The notes beneath the pieces were generated by a model, which searched no databases, was not told where the DNA came from, and saw only the letters and a list, made by a program, of their open reading frames with translations. A stretch of DNA of 64,000 bases, taken from the NCBI GenBank assembly GCA_016165875.1, contig JABBOT010000015.1:3207928-3271927 (forward strand). Reading direction: 5' to 3'. The position numbers were made by a program, and so were the translations under genes. Below, one piece after another: positions 13,741-28,519 of this stretch (positions are counted from its first letter, which is position 1; every line of letters begins with the position of its first letter). This DNA is from Acanthopleura granulata (Eukaryota > Mollusca > Polyplacophora > Chitonida > Chitonidae).

Positions 13741-13741
<1 letters not shown>

Positions 13742-13977
13742 TGTGTCTTCTCCATGCCTCCAAAGTGCTGCCCCCACTGGAACATCAGGCCGAAGACACC
13801 AGAAATGGCAGACCATCCAGTCACATTATACTGACTCGGAGCCTACCAGTCCTGTTTGCTTCCTCTAACCTCTCAAAGCGAGGCAGCAACAAGTACCATT
13901 TTTAAAGTCTTTGGTGGGATCCCGGGTCTTCCGACCTCGAGGCGGATGTTCTTACAGAAGGACGATAAGAGGCGGGT
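13741..13977 (-). mobile_element. Partial tRNA-derived SINE, same family as the copy at 10291
   Basis: Shares the body of that copy: CAGTCACATTATACTGAC, then AAGTACCATTTTTAAAGTCT and TTTGGT. It has a decayed tRNA-like head near 13920-13977. The family 3' tail is missing and replaced by the TA microsatellite. Confidence 0.7.
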
Positions 13978-13979
13978 TA

Positions 13980-16900
13980 TTATACACATACATAGGATGC
14001 ATTCAGTCAACTATTTCCATCCATGTTAGAGTTTTTATCAGCCTCCAGTAGCCCTAGGACACATTCCTTCAGAAAGCCGGGAATCAGTCGAGTGTTTCGT
14101 GTTATCAACGCGGCAAAATAATAATTGTACCAAACAATTAATACCGAAAAGAGTGAATTTTTCTGAAAGTTTTCTGAAGTTTACAACAACTCTGTGTATT
14201 TTGTTTTATCTCTGTCTTGATATATAAGAGTGGTCTGAAAGCAATAAGCTATAACAGCTCGCGTTATTGTTTACCAAGGGATAAGCTAGCCAGGTTTGTT
14301 CATATGTCACATTATCTCGGTGTTAGGCAAGGAGTCACCGTTTGCCCTTTGTGATTTAAACATTTTAGAGTATAAGTGACATAGAACCGATTATTTGTCA
14401 TTGCACAACACTTGAATCCTTTAATAGACACATATCTTACGTAAAATTTCTAAATTATCAAAAATGAGCCTCCTTGTCTGCGTGGAAACTTAAGTTCTTG
14501 TGATAAAAGTTTAGGTCACAATGAAATATGGTGGAATTCCCCCCCTCCCCCCACCGACCCATCCACCCCCTCAAAAGACATAAGAGTTACCCGACTTCGG
14601 CGTCTCCTAACAACTATATGACATACCTAATTTCGAGTTGGGCAAACAAATACGTATGTACACATTTCTACCTGAAGATAAAGTAGCCCAAGTATTCCAC
14701 ACAAGTTTCTTTTTTGTCAGCGTCTGCCGGTCGGTGAAGAAGACAAATATTTACCCAACCACTCGTGTCCCATAAGGTCTCTGTTTTCTCTCTTTCTATA
14801 TGGAGCCCTCGTAAACCAGCGTGCGCTGTCCCCAGGCGAAGTTTACTGACGGCCCCCACCCTTGGTATTGTCTCAGTAAGGGAACTTGGGCGAGGTAGTG
14901 AGCAAACATCGCTGTGTCGTCCACTATAAGCCGCACTAACTGTATAAATCACCCACTTCTATCGAGGCCTCTTTCGATCCACTTCTGTGGATACACGACA
15001 TCAAGTGGCCATTCTGACTATAAACTGATTCGCTCTGCTTTACACTGTTTTCACGTTTGATACGTTTCTATTAAGCGATTCGTTAATAGGTCGACTGATG
15101 GATCAGGTGATTGACTGATTAACACTATATGTTGGTATCTGTAGCATCAACTACAGTCGTCCGTTTAAGACCACTTGCATTCCACCAGGATGGTGCGAAC
15201 AAGCATACGTCTCACGTGGGAAAATTCGTCAGCAACTTGCCAAGGGCGGGGGTTTACCCAGCGGATCTATGATCCCTTCAAACCATGCATCAAACTCACC
15301 GGCAGAATGTAAGTGAAAAGTTCGTGAGAAACACGTATAAACAACAATGAAATACATACGCCTGGATAAAGTTAGTCCATGATCTATAATCTATACATGC
15401 AACTACAATCATCATACAACGATCTGAAGAGCTTAGTGTTATGAAATCAAATTCACCAGATCTGGCTTCGAACTCACAGACGCTATAGTGCTCAATATAT
15501 GTGGTGAACAGAACACTGTTTTAAAGCTTCGGCATATTCATCAATGAACAACGCAACAAAAATCGTCTACAAAATGTCTTTTGAAGTAGCACAAATTTGT
15601 TTATACGATAACCCAAAAGTTCCAGGAACAACTCCCTCCTGCAATACAACTCCTTGTCAGTGTAAAATATGCACGGTGGTTCTTTTACCTGTGTACAGGT
15701 TTAAACCATCACGTTCCGTATCACACATTGTGTAACCAGTGAGAAATAACAACTGTAATGCAATGAAATTGTTCAAACCATCACGGCTGTTTAACCCGTT
15801 CGAACCGCTCAATCTGAGTTATATATCTCTTGTGCAAAGGTAATTACCTTTACCGACAGAGACATTTTCGTAGCGTTCAGCTGTACTTGCTGGCTCTGGT
15901 ACTCGTGAATTGCCTATCTCGACCTCAAACTTCTCAGTCTTTCTCATTAAACGCAATAATCAGTACTGACAGACACATTTCCCTTACACCATGTACAAAC
16001 GTTAAGTCAAACACAGCGATGTTTCTCGTGAAAGACGATTATTTGAAGCAACAAATCTTGTCTAACATTGACACGTGCACGGTGTAAAACTTGCTGTAAT
16101 TGCATGGTATGGATATGTCTCAACTCAAGGGTGTTTTTCAAAAATACACACTGCCATGAAGAACAAGGAGCACACCATCCTCAACAACAACAACAACAAC
16201 AACGCCGTGCTGACAACGAGCTGCTTATCGCATCTAGTATTTAAATAGTGGTGTGCTTAAATACGTGTAACTGAATCCCCATTAGACACAGATAATATTA
16301 ATATAAATGCCGTAATGGGTTTTTTCTTCTATGATTGCTTGGCTAAATAATTTCCCAGTAACTATATTGCCATTTACTGCACCGTTTAAGGTTTAATAGT
16401 GCTGATTAAACAATCATATATTGTCAGAAAGGAATCATTATTCGTATAATAAACGTAAGATATTGTGACCGCTTTGCGGTCACTTTTTTCATCTTTTCTT
16501 GTTGGTTATAAAAATAAAAACATTGCTAGCTATTTTTTGGAGGTTGCAAAACTAAACGCTGTCATCTTTTTTCTGTGGCCATGTCAAGTGATATCGTAAA
16601 ACGGGTTTTGGATATTAACTCATGCCCACAAAAGGCAAAACGATGCAGACAAAGTTTAAATCAAGAGTTGAACAGTTGTGAAGTAGTTGGTCCGGTCCGG
16701 CATCGGTGTCATTTCGTAACGAACAACAAGCAGTCATCATGTCTAACCTGTTACCTTACACTCCCTTAGAGGCCACTTCGTGCAACGTGCTCAGCACCTA
16801 CAAACACGTTTAATGCTCTGCTTTTGACAGATTGTGCACTGTTTGCTGGTGACACACCTTCTGGACTTGGGTTACTTACACCCTCTTTTTAACAAGTAAC

Positions 16901-19560
16901 AGACGGGTATTAGATATCAAACAACGTATAGAGAATCCCAAAGCGTGGTTTGCTCTACGATGCGATGTAGGAAGGACGATACGAAAATATATTAGTTGAC
17001 GCCGAAGTGGAGCGCCCTCAGGGCATATGTAAATATAGACTATAGTAACAATGAATGATTTGGCTTGCGCTCTCACGTAGGGCGAAACACAACCGTTTGA
17101 TAGCTTAAACAACCAGTGGAACACAAAAAACCAAATCGTTTTTTTTTTTAAGATTGTTGGTATTTTTGTTTTAACTAAATGTGTTGTATTGTTAAAGGCC
17201 TTAGCTAACGTGCGGGACTTAAAGAAAACATATAGGAGTACACCTTCTTTCAGCGGACGCCAAAAATGTAAGAAAACAGCGTTTAGTTAAGAAAAGAACG
17301 CCTTGCTCTACTGCAAGTTCCTGGCTGTGTTACGTCCAGGTGTATGTCTCAAAACACGTCCAGGTGTATGTCTTTAGAATGTTAAACAGAGATACCTTAA
17401 AGCAAATGTGATTTCCCTCATTGCATACGATGGGCAAAAGAGAACGGTTCTGCGCCACACGTTACATTGCAGCAAACTAAAACAACATTGCAGGTTTTCT
17501 TATATAAAATACACTACAAGGAATGCTACAATCTGTACGTCATTATACCTGGGTTCGATATTTTACAAGCCTAGAAGCACATATGGTTCATACTCTATCG
17601 ATCTAAGGACATCTGTTAAGAACAGAACATCCGAATTACCGATGCGTGAGCGAAACGACTAACATGTGACGAATTGCTCTAATAGTTGCTTTCCGTGGAC
17701 AGAGAGAAAAGACGGAAGAATCTTTACTCGAAATTAACGAATACATTCTTACTGACAATGTTACGACGTATGCTACATGTCATGTTAGATTTATGGACTT
17801 ACTGAATTTTGTATATATTTATATTTGATGAAATGAAGTCGTTGTAAAGATACCGTAATTTGGTACAAAGTTTACTTCTAACTGTGGTCCTGTCTGGGTA
17901 AATTTACATCTAAATGGATGCAACATTCGGATTAAACCAAAGGCTATGCCTGGCCAGCTTCCTTATATACCGGCGTATGCTATGGACTACAAACCTTCGT
18001 CTAGACAGCATGCTTTATAAATCTAAAACTCACCGAGCGAACCAGTTAAATCAGTCATTTTAATCGTTCAAACTAACATTTGCGCCATCATGACATCCTG
18101 ATTAGACAACGCGTAAACTTTGTTAAAGTTGGTTTCTCCTACGGACCAAGCCCACAGAGTGAACTACAAAATATGCCCTACATTTCCATGCAACGGTGCA
18201 AACAAACAATGGTATTAACTAATTCTGAAGCACTCAGTTTTAAATTCAACGTTCTTTATTGAAAGCGTTACACGAAGATATATATTATAATGACTTCAAA
18301 AGTTCTTAAACAGGAATTTAAAGAAGATTTTTGACACACTGTGATCACTTACCGGTTAGTTGTCACGCTCCAGGGAAGTAAAAATCCACAGCGCAACTTC
18401 TGAACTGTAACCTATCTTTCGCTATTTCTTAGTTCATCTCGAAATTTTCTGGATTTCGCGACTGGTTTATCTTTAAATTTTTGGATGAAGACGTGCATCC
18501 TTTCCGTAAGGCAAACCAAATATACCACATTATTGATTTACATCTTCAGTCTTTTGTTAGGTTGATATCTTGCCCGGGTACAAATACTTGTCATCCATCT
18601 ATGACAAACAGGCCAATACGCACTGTTCATTGTTGACAACAACATTGCTGCACGAGCCGGATATGACACGGTAAGCTGCGCAGGCGCATTTTGCACATCC
18701 TGTCTTCGTCTCTATTTTATCCGTGATAATGCCAGAGTTCATTTCTCAATTCGATGGTCAGTAAACGTATTTTAGCGTAATATAGCCACGTTGGATACGT
18801 AAACGGTTGCAATCAAACCTCAGTTTAGATGCATATTTGTAATTAACGACATCTTATAAAGTAGCTATTGGCTTCCTTTCGTCTTTGCGGCATCACTGAT
18901 GACATCGTATATTTGTTTTATTTCTTGGAATTGTGTATTGGGCGCTGGTTTCGAAATTGATCTTGCAATTATTGGCCTAGAACGTCCATAATAGTTGACA
19001 ATTAGTACTCCAAATGTAAGGAAAGTTGTCTAGATTTCACATAACTAACTAGCTGTACATCCACCTGGTCCATCCTCTGATTTTAACGTACCTTTTACCC
19101 CGGACAATGAACGATCATATCCCGCTTGTTACAGTGGTCTTATCCGCAAATGTCCGCCTTTAACCTGAGTTTCGAGATATGTATGTACCTGGGGAAATAT
19201 TACCAAGAAGGGGAAAACTGTCAAGGTATTATTTATGTTCTATGCCCATCAATTATTAGTACCGGTATTTGATGGATTAGTGACTCATTTTTTCAGATTC
19301 ACTAAAAATAATAATTCTAAAAAAACAAGTTTTAAAGCCGAATATGATTGATTAAAGCAAAATCGCGCGCAGTATGTTTACTTATGTATTGTATATAAAA
19401 GGTTGGTTCACTCTGTGTAGTCATATTATTGGTGGAATGCCTCGTCTTTCAAACCAAACGGAAGTAGAAGGCATCATGTTCAATTAAGAATAGGTCTGCT
19501 GAAGTCAAAAGGCCTGGAGTGGATGAAAAGGTACACATGTGGTAAAAGGCGCTTTCCTAC
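13980..19560. other. Gene-free stretch with minor simple repeats
   Basis: Holds a (CAA)n run at about 16180-16203 and a short perfect hairpin GTGACCGC-TTT-GCGGTCAC near 16465-16483. An open frame at 16575-16769 (64 codons, starting MSSDIVKRVLDINSCPQKAK) has no recognisable domain or splice context. I see no supported gene. Confidence 0.45.
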
Positions 19561-19566
19561 TGTAGT

Positions 19567-19697
19567 TTGAGGTTCCAACGGATGCAGAGGCTGTGGCATT
19601 TTTGTCGTTTGAGGTTCGGGTTGATGCAGCGGCAGCGGCATTTTTGTCGTTGGCGGCCCCGACTGATGCAGTGGCAGCGACATTTTTGTCGTTGGAG
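19567..19697. repeat. 42-bp GC-rich tandem repeat, three copies
   Basis: Three copies of a unit ending GGCATTTTTGTCGTTG. The period is 14 codons, so several frames stay open on both strands. It is richer in G+C than its surroundings. Coding status is unresolved. Confidence 0.75.
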
Positions 19698-20261
19698 GCC
19701 TGGTCGCAGTTAGATAAGAAAACCGATAGGATTCTTGACACTGTAAAAAACCAAGAAAATCGTGAAGTACACGTGAACAGAAACCTTGATGAGTGAGTGG
19801 CACAAACTACAGAGAACAGTGTAATTTCTTTGGGTAACATTTAAATCAGGGGACTAACAATCTGCAAGTCTAAGCAAGTTACAATATTTTCGCATATTTT
19901 TAGGAAGTTTTTCCCCAATCAGTAAACAGAGGACTATTAGTGGCAAAAATACCTACTAATAGATAAAACATGTTATATTAAGCATGCGAGTATTTTTTTT
20001 GTATGCATCCACATGCCAACTGTAAGCCTTAACGTTGCGTGTAAGATTTCTGTCGATATGACACACAGGGTGTTGGTTCATACTCAGCTTCGGACACACA
20101 ATGTCCATGATTTCACTGTCTCTACAGTCCGGGGTGCTTTGGTCATCAACTAGGATTTCTTTCATTATGGGCAATAAGATCGCTTTGTCTGTGAAAATTT
20201 TGCAAAACAATGACATCCATCTAATGGTGAAACGTTCGTGGGTTCAATGTTAATCATCGGG

Positions 20262-20505
20262 TCTTTTATGGCGCAAGTGGTTAGCGTGCTCGTGCATCAT
20301 AAAGACCCAGCAACCTCTCCACAATGCGGTCCTAGCTCATGCTGGCTTCCTCTCAGACCGTAAGTGGGAAGGTCTTCCAGCAACCTGCGCATGGTCGAGG
20401 GTTGCCCCCAGGTCTGTTCGGTTTCCTCCCACCGTAATGCCGTGGTATTCGTGAAATATTCTTGAGCACGGCGCAAAACACTAATCAAACATAAATAAAT
20501 AAACA
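20262..20505 (+). mobile_element. Near full-length tRNA-derived SINE
   Basis: Opens with an A-box-like TGGCGCAAGTGGTTAGCGTG. The family body follows (GCTGGCTTCCTCTC, GGTTTCCTCCCACC), then GTGAAATATTCTTGAG and an (AAAT)n tail. It shows the tRNA-related head that most other copies here have lost. Confidence 0.75.
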
Positions 20506-21688
20506 TTAAACACCAACGAATATGAAAACAATATTTTGAAAATACAGTTCAATCACAGATACTGCCAAAACGAAAGCTGCCGTGTAATGATATGCTGTAA
20601 GTCCACTTGAACACATATATATAGCGTGTCGCTAACGACCAGGCACTGAAAATATATGATGCTGTAAGTTGTATCCCATCAGATAAGATTGCACTCAGGC
20701 GGACGTGATCGAATCGTAAGCGTGAACATACCTAATGTAATTGGACTCCGTTGTTATGTATACAGAGTGTAATGGCGCGTTGCTATGGAGATGACCTAGA
20801 TACTTGTAACTAACTCAGAGGCAACCTCAACACATGTCAGGTTTTAATTCGTCCACATGGTTGATGGCTTACACCAGACAAAAGAAAGCTTTACGCGCAG
20901 GAAAATCGGTAATTCTCAACTTTAACTGTACAATGATGTGAAAAATAAGGTACGTCAATACTCCAAGGAGAGGACATGGAGTAGCCTGAGGAAAATGTAT
21001 GGTTATTAACTTCTCCATTAAAACTGCTGAAGTACACCTCCGCGACTGAGTAACACCTCAAATCATACTCAACTGAAAGCAGACAGTGAGCTAATAAAAC
21101 AACTCAGAGTAAACTGGATCGGTGTACTTAAAGGCGCTAACAGTTGTCCAGGGAAACTGAACAACTCAACGTAAATCAAAATGCTCTCAGGAGACTGGGT
21201 AACAACTGAAATACGTTTCATTCGCACTTATAAGGAACCAGACAACATTAAGATATTTGTGTGAATACCTTTAAGAAGTTCCTAGAAAACAATCAACATT
21301 TGTGTGGTATTTCTGCATAAACCATAAGGATTTCAGCATGTAATTGTGTTCAAACTGAAAAGAAAACCAGCAAAAGCGCGGAGAAGGTCTGATGGACTTA
21401 GCGGAAGGAATTGCAGAAAACCATGTGTGACTTGGAAGGAAATGATCTACACCAAAATAGTGCCTAAACAGGCAAACGATTTTTAGGGGGGATTGACAAA
21501 GTTTTCTTCTGCGGTTATCATTATAATAAAAGAAGACTATAATAAGCAAACCACATTTCTTTAGGCCAAAAAAATTAAGTGAGATTTCCTTTTTGTTCTA
21601 ACGTATGTGTTCGTCGATGCATTGCGCATTCCCGTGACGCGTTGTTTGCTACTTTAACTCTTATAAGTTTATCTGTTACTTGTACAAG

Positions 21689-21811
21689 GGAGGTGGGTGA
21701 TTTACCCCGGATGCTTCGGTTTCCTTCTCCCACAAACCTTACTGTCGTGGTACAGGTGAAAAATTCTGAAGTATGGGGTTTATGTAGAGTCAGATAAATA
21801 GATAAATAAAC
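21689..21811 (+). mobile_element. Degenerate SINE 3' fragment
   Basis: CGGTTTCCTTCTCCCACAAA, then a diverged GTGAAAAATTCTGAAGTA block and a (GATAAATA)n tail. Confidence 0.5.
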
Positions 21812-21956
21812 TGATTTTTGAGGCCCTGATTTTTGGGGCATTTGCCTTGAAGCAGTATGACTATGTATTCTATTAACTGGACTCTCATTTGATATACTGG
21901 AGATTCATAGGCTTTCGTGCATTAATTTGCAAATTGGTTTACAATTGGTTTCCCCT

Positions 21957-22060
21957 GGGTTGTCACCCGGTTTCCTCCCACCATAATGCTGGCCGACGTC
22001 GTATAAGTGAAACATTCTTCCGTAGGGTGCCAAAAAAAACACAAAAAACAAACAAACAAA
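21957..22060 (+). mobile_element. SINE 3' fragment
   Basis: CCGGTTTCCTCCCACCATAA, then GCTGGCCGACGTCGTATAAG and TGAAACATTCTT, followed by an A/C-rich tail. Confidence 0.65.
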
Positions 22061-22079
22061 CAAAAACAAATGAATAAAT

Positions 22080-25000
22080 ACATTTACAAATATATGTGCA
22101 AATATGCACCCTGCTCAATACAGGTCAACTATTTACCGGCACACGACAGCCTATTTTGTTGTTTTTGTTTTAGAACGTGGATAAGTGTTAACATACCCGT
22201 GGATATGGCATCAAACTGAATATAAAACTCGGTTTGCATTTTTTTCTCAATCTCGGATGACGTGCACAACAGCTGTGGCCAAAAAGCGTGCATGGTGTGA
22301 TTTCAATAAATTTCATATCCACACATATCGATCACTGGATGGATTATGCAAAATTGCCATTTATCTGAGCATTGTTATCGTTTAACGGTACGATGAAAGG
22401 ATAGGAATTAAGGCGGTCGCCATGGTTACAACTGATCGATATAGGAGAATGCGGAACGCTGTACATATAGGATGTACCAAGGTCGCAGCGTTTTATTGGA
22501 AAATATAAAAGCGAATATGTCAGGTTCTGAAGACAGGCAATTTAGCGGCTTATGACACATTGTGGACACGCATACTTGCCACTAAAACTTACCCGATAAG
22601 GCCAGGTTTTTATTACAGTCAACCCTCGGTGCAATTCATGGCTTATGTAAATTTAAACTCACTTATATTGACTTTTAGAAATTTGTTCTACTGCTACGTG
22701 CTTGGTTGCCAAGTATATCCCTTGCTGGAAGGTTCGACGTAAAATGCAAAATACCCTAAGACGAGTCAGCGGTCGGTATATATGTGTGTTATATATCGGT
22801 GATTTTGAAAATGGGTCTTGCGATTATCCACTTGGAACGCCCTCCATTGTTTCATGAGGCGCATACGAATGTCGGATTTGACGCATAGATTCGCTAATTT
22901 TACACTTTGTGACCAAAAATGCGCGTAACATTCTTAGGGAATTCTAGCTGTCATTGGAAGTCAGGACATCAGGTTATCGTTTGAATTGATCAAAGCCCCC
23001 GTTACATCGCCTAGACATTCCTACACAGAAGCGAGATCGTTGCTTGGTGTTATCTTTAACTTCAATAAAACCTTTGTTAAAAAAAAAAGAGGACCACGGT
23101 TTCTTAGACGAACAATTCGAACACAAAAATAAGTTGTCTAGTACTCGGAAATATGCTGCAGGCAACGTTAAGCTCCACGTGTTTATTACTGGTCAGCGAA
23201 GCGTGAACCTCTAAACTGATCTGTCATATCGTCACGTGAAATTAGTAATGACCCCTATAACATAAATGTTTTGGGATTCTATACACTCGTTAGATATACT
23301 CAGTCATTCTAGAAATTTATAGCCTGTTGTTGTTTAACTAGATTCGTCCCTCCCATACACCCGTACTCCCTTCGTGTGATACTTTGAAGATAACATAAAG
23401 GCTACAAAGCCAGATGTAAATTTAGAAAAGGTCCGGTGATTTCTTGACCTCATGGTCGAATGGTAACCCCCGCCCTCACCCACTCCCGCCGCAGACTGCA
23501 GGACACTGATGTTTATAGTGTCTTTGAAAACAAGTGCGTTTTTGTTTAAACCTCTCAAAACTCACTGACCTCTTGACAGATCCCCACCTTGATCACCTGT
23601 CCACATCTGACCCGGAAGAAAACAATGCGCGCATGTTTGGCCCTAGAACGTCTTTGAAAATTAATAATGACTCTACAAGTGCAGCATATTGTGGAAAAAC
23701 AGCTTCAGCGGGTTGCAGTATGGGTCAGTGACGGAACAGAGAAATTCCCTCTACTGGAGAACAGCCAGGTTTAGGAAGTTTGTTGCTATTCTCGATATAT
23801 TAATTATATAGGAACATGCATGCATTGACCTCAGAGGACAAACCATAAAAAAATTACCGCCTCCGAAGACAACGTAAAGGAATGCAGTCACCACGATGAC
23901 CCGAATACTGCATATTTTTTTGCTGGAACCCATGCTTTGCATATTACTTTATATGATTCGCTTTGACTGATTCTCTAGATATTTAGAAAAACTCTATGAG
24001 TAGTCCTAGTAGTTTACAAAAGATTAATTATTTTAATTCATACTTTCGTGACTAACAGTTAAGACGGTAGAATCATCAGGACTAACAATATGACATATGC
24101 AAGATTTCTCCATGCTTTGACATCTGTTAAAGTGTAAGGACATACGCATATACATGCATGATGTCAATATATATCGCTCCTGCGGTGAGACACTTCGAAG
24201 TACGTCAGCGTACAAAAAAACACAGCTTCATAATTACCACTTCGTTCAGTTACGTCTGTCTTGTCAAAAACCAACAGACAATATCTCCACAATAAATCAC
24301 AGCTTCGCAGTTATCAATAACACATTGGTTGGAACAAAAAAAGAGAGCTATAGTGAGAACGAATTATCAATGAGACCGCCACATGTAGTGAATCATCGAA
24401 GTAACCCTATGTTAGTCTACAGCTGCCTCAGAACATTCCTCACACTCAGTAACTACCTCGGCTATCTGGAACTACAAAGGTGATATTTGGTTAATGGGTA
24501 TTTCTATTGGAACGATTTATAGATCGACCTCGTAGAGTGCTACAAATCCAAACCGCAGGAACGGCAATGAAATCATACCAGTTTAGCGGCATGGGATTTC
24601 TGTTAACTCAACAAGCACTGCTGTTTCCAATGGCCTTTTCTGTAACAGCGATAGTAATAAAGATAGCTAAAGGGTAGTGTATAAAATTTCTATTGAACTG
24701 CTCAATACTGCTGGATTCAGTCCCTATGACACACTCGGTGTTAGTTCAACGCTAACATGAGACAAAAAAAATCCTGGGCGTTTCCATGCCCTTTAATGTA
24801 TAGTTAGGAATTTTGGTAGCAACAGTTGGGCCCGATTTGGTTCACGGTCCGTCTTACATGCAGTTCTTTTCCTGAAGATTATTGGTCTTCAACTAACACC
24901 CTATTCTTCAGTTGTGGGAAAGTTCTTAAGTTACTTGCCAATAGTTGGTGTTTTACCCCAGGAGAGTTAACCAGCAGAATTACAGGCTGTGTCCATAAAA

Positions 25001-28000
25001 GCCTCAAATCCCCTCGTGAATCCTATGTATTTATATGAGTGCAGAACTGAATGCAGTGTTGGTTAGTGACGGAACATAGAAATTCCCTCAACACGGTCTG
25101 GGCAAAAGCGCTGTGTTAGTATTTATCTACTGCATGGAATCTGGCCAACGCCCCGCATCGTATATACTCTGTGCGCTTCTCTGCTTTATATTTTCTATGC
25201 AAAATCGATGTTCTCACCTGATGCCATGAGCATAAATTGACACAGACCAAAGACGATCGATTCTGCATCCACGTCTAGGTGTGATGTTTGAAAAGGCATG
25301 GCTGCCAAGGTGACAGGGAAGAGTACGGGCATGACGCCGTCTTTAATTTGGCAAAATATGTGAAACCTGGACAGCAACTTCAGGCATCCTGTTGGAAGTT
25401 TTAATTTGGATTCTGTATATATAGAATCATTGTTTTCTTAAAATCCTTTCAGTCTATTCAGGCTTTAGATATATGAATACTTCTTCTTCATAAACATGCC
25501 TTTTCTCTTCTTCTGGGTATAGACTTATATGAATATTTTGGATATCGCCCTTGTGAATATCCCCCTTCAGGCTTTGGTCGGAATGAATTATGTGGAATCG
25601 GATTGTCGGATTAACCATGGATGAGCGAGTTTATGATAGATGGGTGACTTTAGGTCTGATGGATTTAATACCTTCATTAAATTACCTGCTCCTGCTCACG
25701 TTGGGCGAATCAACGAACTAAATCAGTGATGTTGAAATTAACTGGTGATGTTCAGAGTTTTTGTCATTTGATCTGGCTTATCGAGGGCGGTTTTAGTGTC
25801 CATAACAAAGTGTATTCCATTCGTCTACAGAAATTGGATTCCTGTTGGCGCAGTCTGCGCATACCATGTCCATATTGCGTTACCAGTACTCAGTAACGCA
25901 CGTAACAAAATCTTCTTCCAACTTGAAGAGACGCATAGCAACAGTAGTGTTCTCTTCTTCAGGGATAATTTGGCAGCCGAGAGGCGATTCAAGTGAAAGC
26001 TTAAACACATTTAGTCCACCGTTGTTCAGCATACTATTTCAGCTTTATATTTTGATGTAAATATTATTTCAGTTGAGTTGTCGAGCAAAAAGAGTGGAGG
26101 AACCGGGCAGAGTCACTGCGCCAAAGTGTGTCCAGGTGTTCTCTCTCATCGGCCAATCGTCTGTAATACCAGCAAAAGCATAATTTGACTTACTGTTCAA
26201 GATTCAGTTGGAAAGAACGAGGAACGAAAATCGTAGTTTGAAATCCCAGCGACGCCGTCTCAGCAAGGGTAGTTTGGTACGGTTTATCCAGTTTATATAT
26301 ATATACGATATATGAAATATCGTATGAACACATACGATATGAAATGGACTGTGAAACCAGAGAGGCGGCGACTGAGTAGTGTATGGTAAATTGTCACATG
26401 TAACATGTGAGCATGCATAAAGAGCATGCAATATATCCCCGACAATTCAAGCCTGAACTGTTCCCAAACATGAAACCATGAAAACAGTATTGCCTTCATT
26501 TGGCAACTATATTCTGATGGTATTATTTGGAGGTCAGTTGACAGCTTGACATGTATGGCTCGACTCTGAGGTCATTGGATCCAAAACCCAGCGCTGTAAA
26601 ATAGTGCTAAGAAGTGTAATTCCAATTCCTTGATAAATCTGAACATCTGAAGATTGTCGAAATGGCCTCGTATGTATTCTGTCAGATGGTATTCAATTCT
26701 CTATGGTATGTAGATAGGTACATGTATATGCGTGTCTTGATGAGCTACTAACATTGGACACGTGCTCAGTATGTGGTATTACAACGCGGAACGTTTTTCT
26801 TAGACATCTAAATGATTTGTGCTGATCAAAACCTGATCTTCGTAAGAAATGTTTCAGTTCACGTTTATTTTTCTTATTAATTACTGACTCTTTCAGGCAT
26901 AAAACCCTTATCCCTGGAGTTTTATGTAAAAGAAAGTAAATTCATTCTTGAAGGGAATGCCAAGACTGGCACCTAAATGTCTATCAATCAAACTGAAATA
27001 ATAACTGAAAAAACTTTTAACTATTGTCATTCCTTGTTTTCAAAAGCATTATTTCGTGGTTAAGGCTTTCTGGGTACCTACTAATCCCAACTCAGTACTG
27101 AGTGGAATAATTTTTTTTTCGAACGTAGCACGTATATAACTAATTTGATACATGTCAGTGATATGTGTGCAGCAAGAATTTTTCTGCATCGGACTGAATT
27201 ATTTTTAACAGGTTACAAACGAGACTATCTTGTTTAGTCCTGTTTGTTCAGACGCGGGAATAAATTCATTTCTTTCGTTTCGGGAAAACCTGTTCGGGTT
27301 GTTTACATCCAGCCGTGTCATCTTTTTACACTGTGCACATTTTTCTACGTACTCAGCAATTTCAATAGCTACCTTTCGTCTCTACACATTGACTGGGAAC
27401 AAAAAGGGAACAAAACCGCGTGACCTGAAGACGTCACGCATCCAGGCGTCAGCGATACGCCTTATATAGCCTCGAGTCCCAGTCATTCATGTTTTCGCCG
27501 GCTGAAAGCTATGACCTTATTGCAATACTGGTTCCGCATGGTTGAACATACCGGTTTAACGAGAACAGTGTTTGATCAAGAAAAGGAGAGTGATAGGTGA
27601 AGACGAGAAAAAGTTTAACTTGAAAAGACCTAGCCGGTCACGACATTTTATTACGCTCGGTAACGATTTACTATGTACACTTTCCGCAGAGACTTGTATG
27701 TGTAGAGAAAGTTGGGATGCCGGTTATATCACAGCCCACCTAAGGCATTAGTGGGCATAATGGATAACTGGTGAGCCCAGATATTGTTTCCCTGGAGTCA
27801 CGAGGTCACGTGCCAACAGCGACCACCGTGATGTGTAGATGACGCGACTTTACAACCCAATACCTATGTTTAACAGTATGCCCTAAAAATTTACACATAA
27901 TTTACATCAGCAGTGAATAAACTGAACAACGGTACAAAATTTGAGACCATCTCTTAACATGCACAATTTCATGTCCTGTGTGTAAATGATGTCATTCCGT

Positions 28001-28515
28001 TACAACTCCATACAATTGTTTACCACTGTGCTCTAAAAATCCTGCACTAATTTTAAAGAAATACATTTATTTGAGGTTTTATATGATTAAGCTGCAAATA
28101 AATTACACCTTTTGTCGTGCTGTCTTCAGCCAATACTGCTTTGTACGAAATTACACGGAGGGATTAGAGTGGTGATAAAGTAAAGGACAGAGTGGTGCGT
28201 ATAAATGAAAGAGTAATACGGGACTGTAATTTCAACTCTTTATAACATTGTCGCTTGTGAAAGGTAATATTATTTCCAGTAGCACACTTTGCCCCAGGGA
28301 TGAGTTTATTAACGCCCATCAACAATGGCTTAGAAACTTACAGTACTTTGATTATTCTATTCATTGAATAATCAGTTAATATGGTAATAACTGTCAATAA
28401 AATATGAAACAAGATTGGGTCTGTTCTATCTCAGATAGATATCGTAAATTAATGAACACAGTTGAAAGCACAAGTGATCAGGTTTGTCGAACAAGAGTTA
28501 TATACCCAATGTAAG
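22080..28515. other. Gene-free AT-rich stretch
   Basis: Only short open frames are present. A roughly 40-base motif around AGTGACGGAACA(G/T)AGAAATTCCCTC occurs twice, near 23720 and 25065, and may be the edge of a decayed repeat. Small hairpins around ACGATAT/ATATCGT lie near 26304-26335. Confidence 0.45.
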
Positions 28516-28519
28516 AAAC

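Noticed and set aside
16575..16769. 64-codon frame starting MSSDIVKRVLD
   Set aside because: Fair start context but no domain, no partner exons and a short length. Not enough to call a gene.
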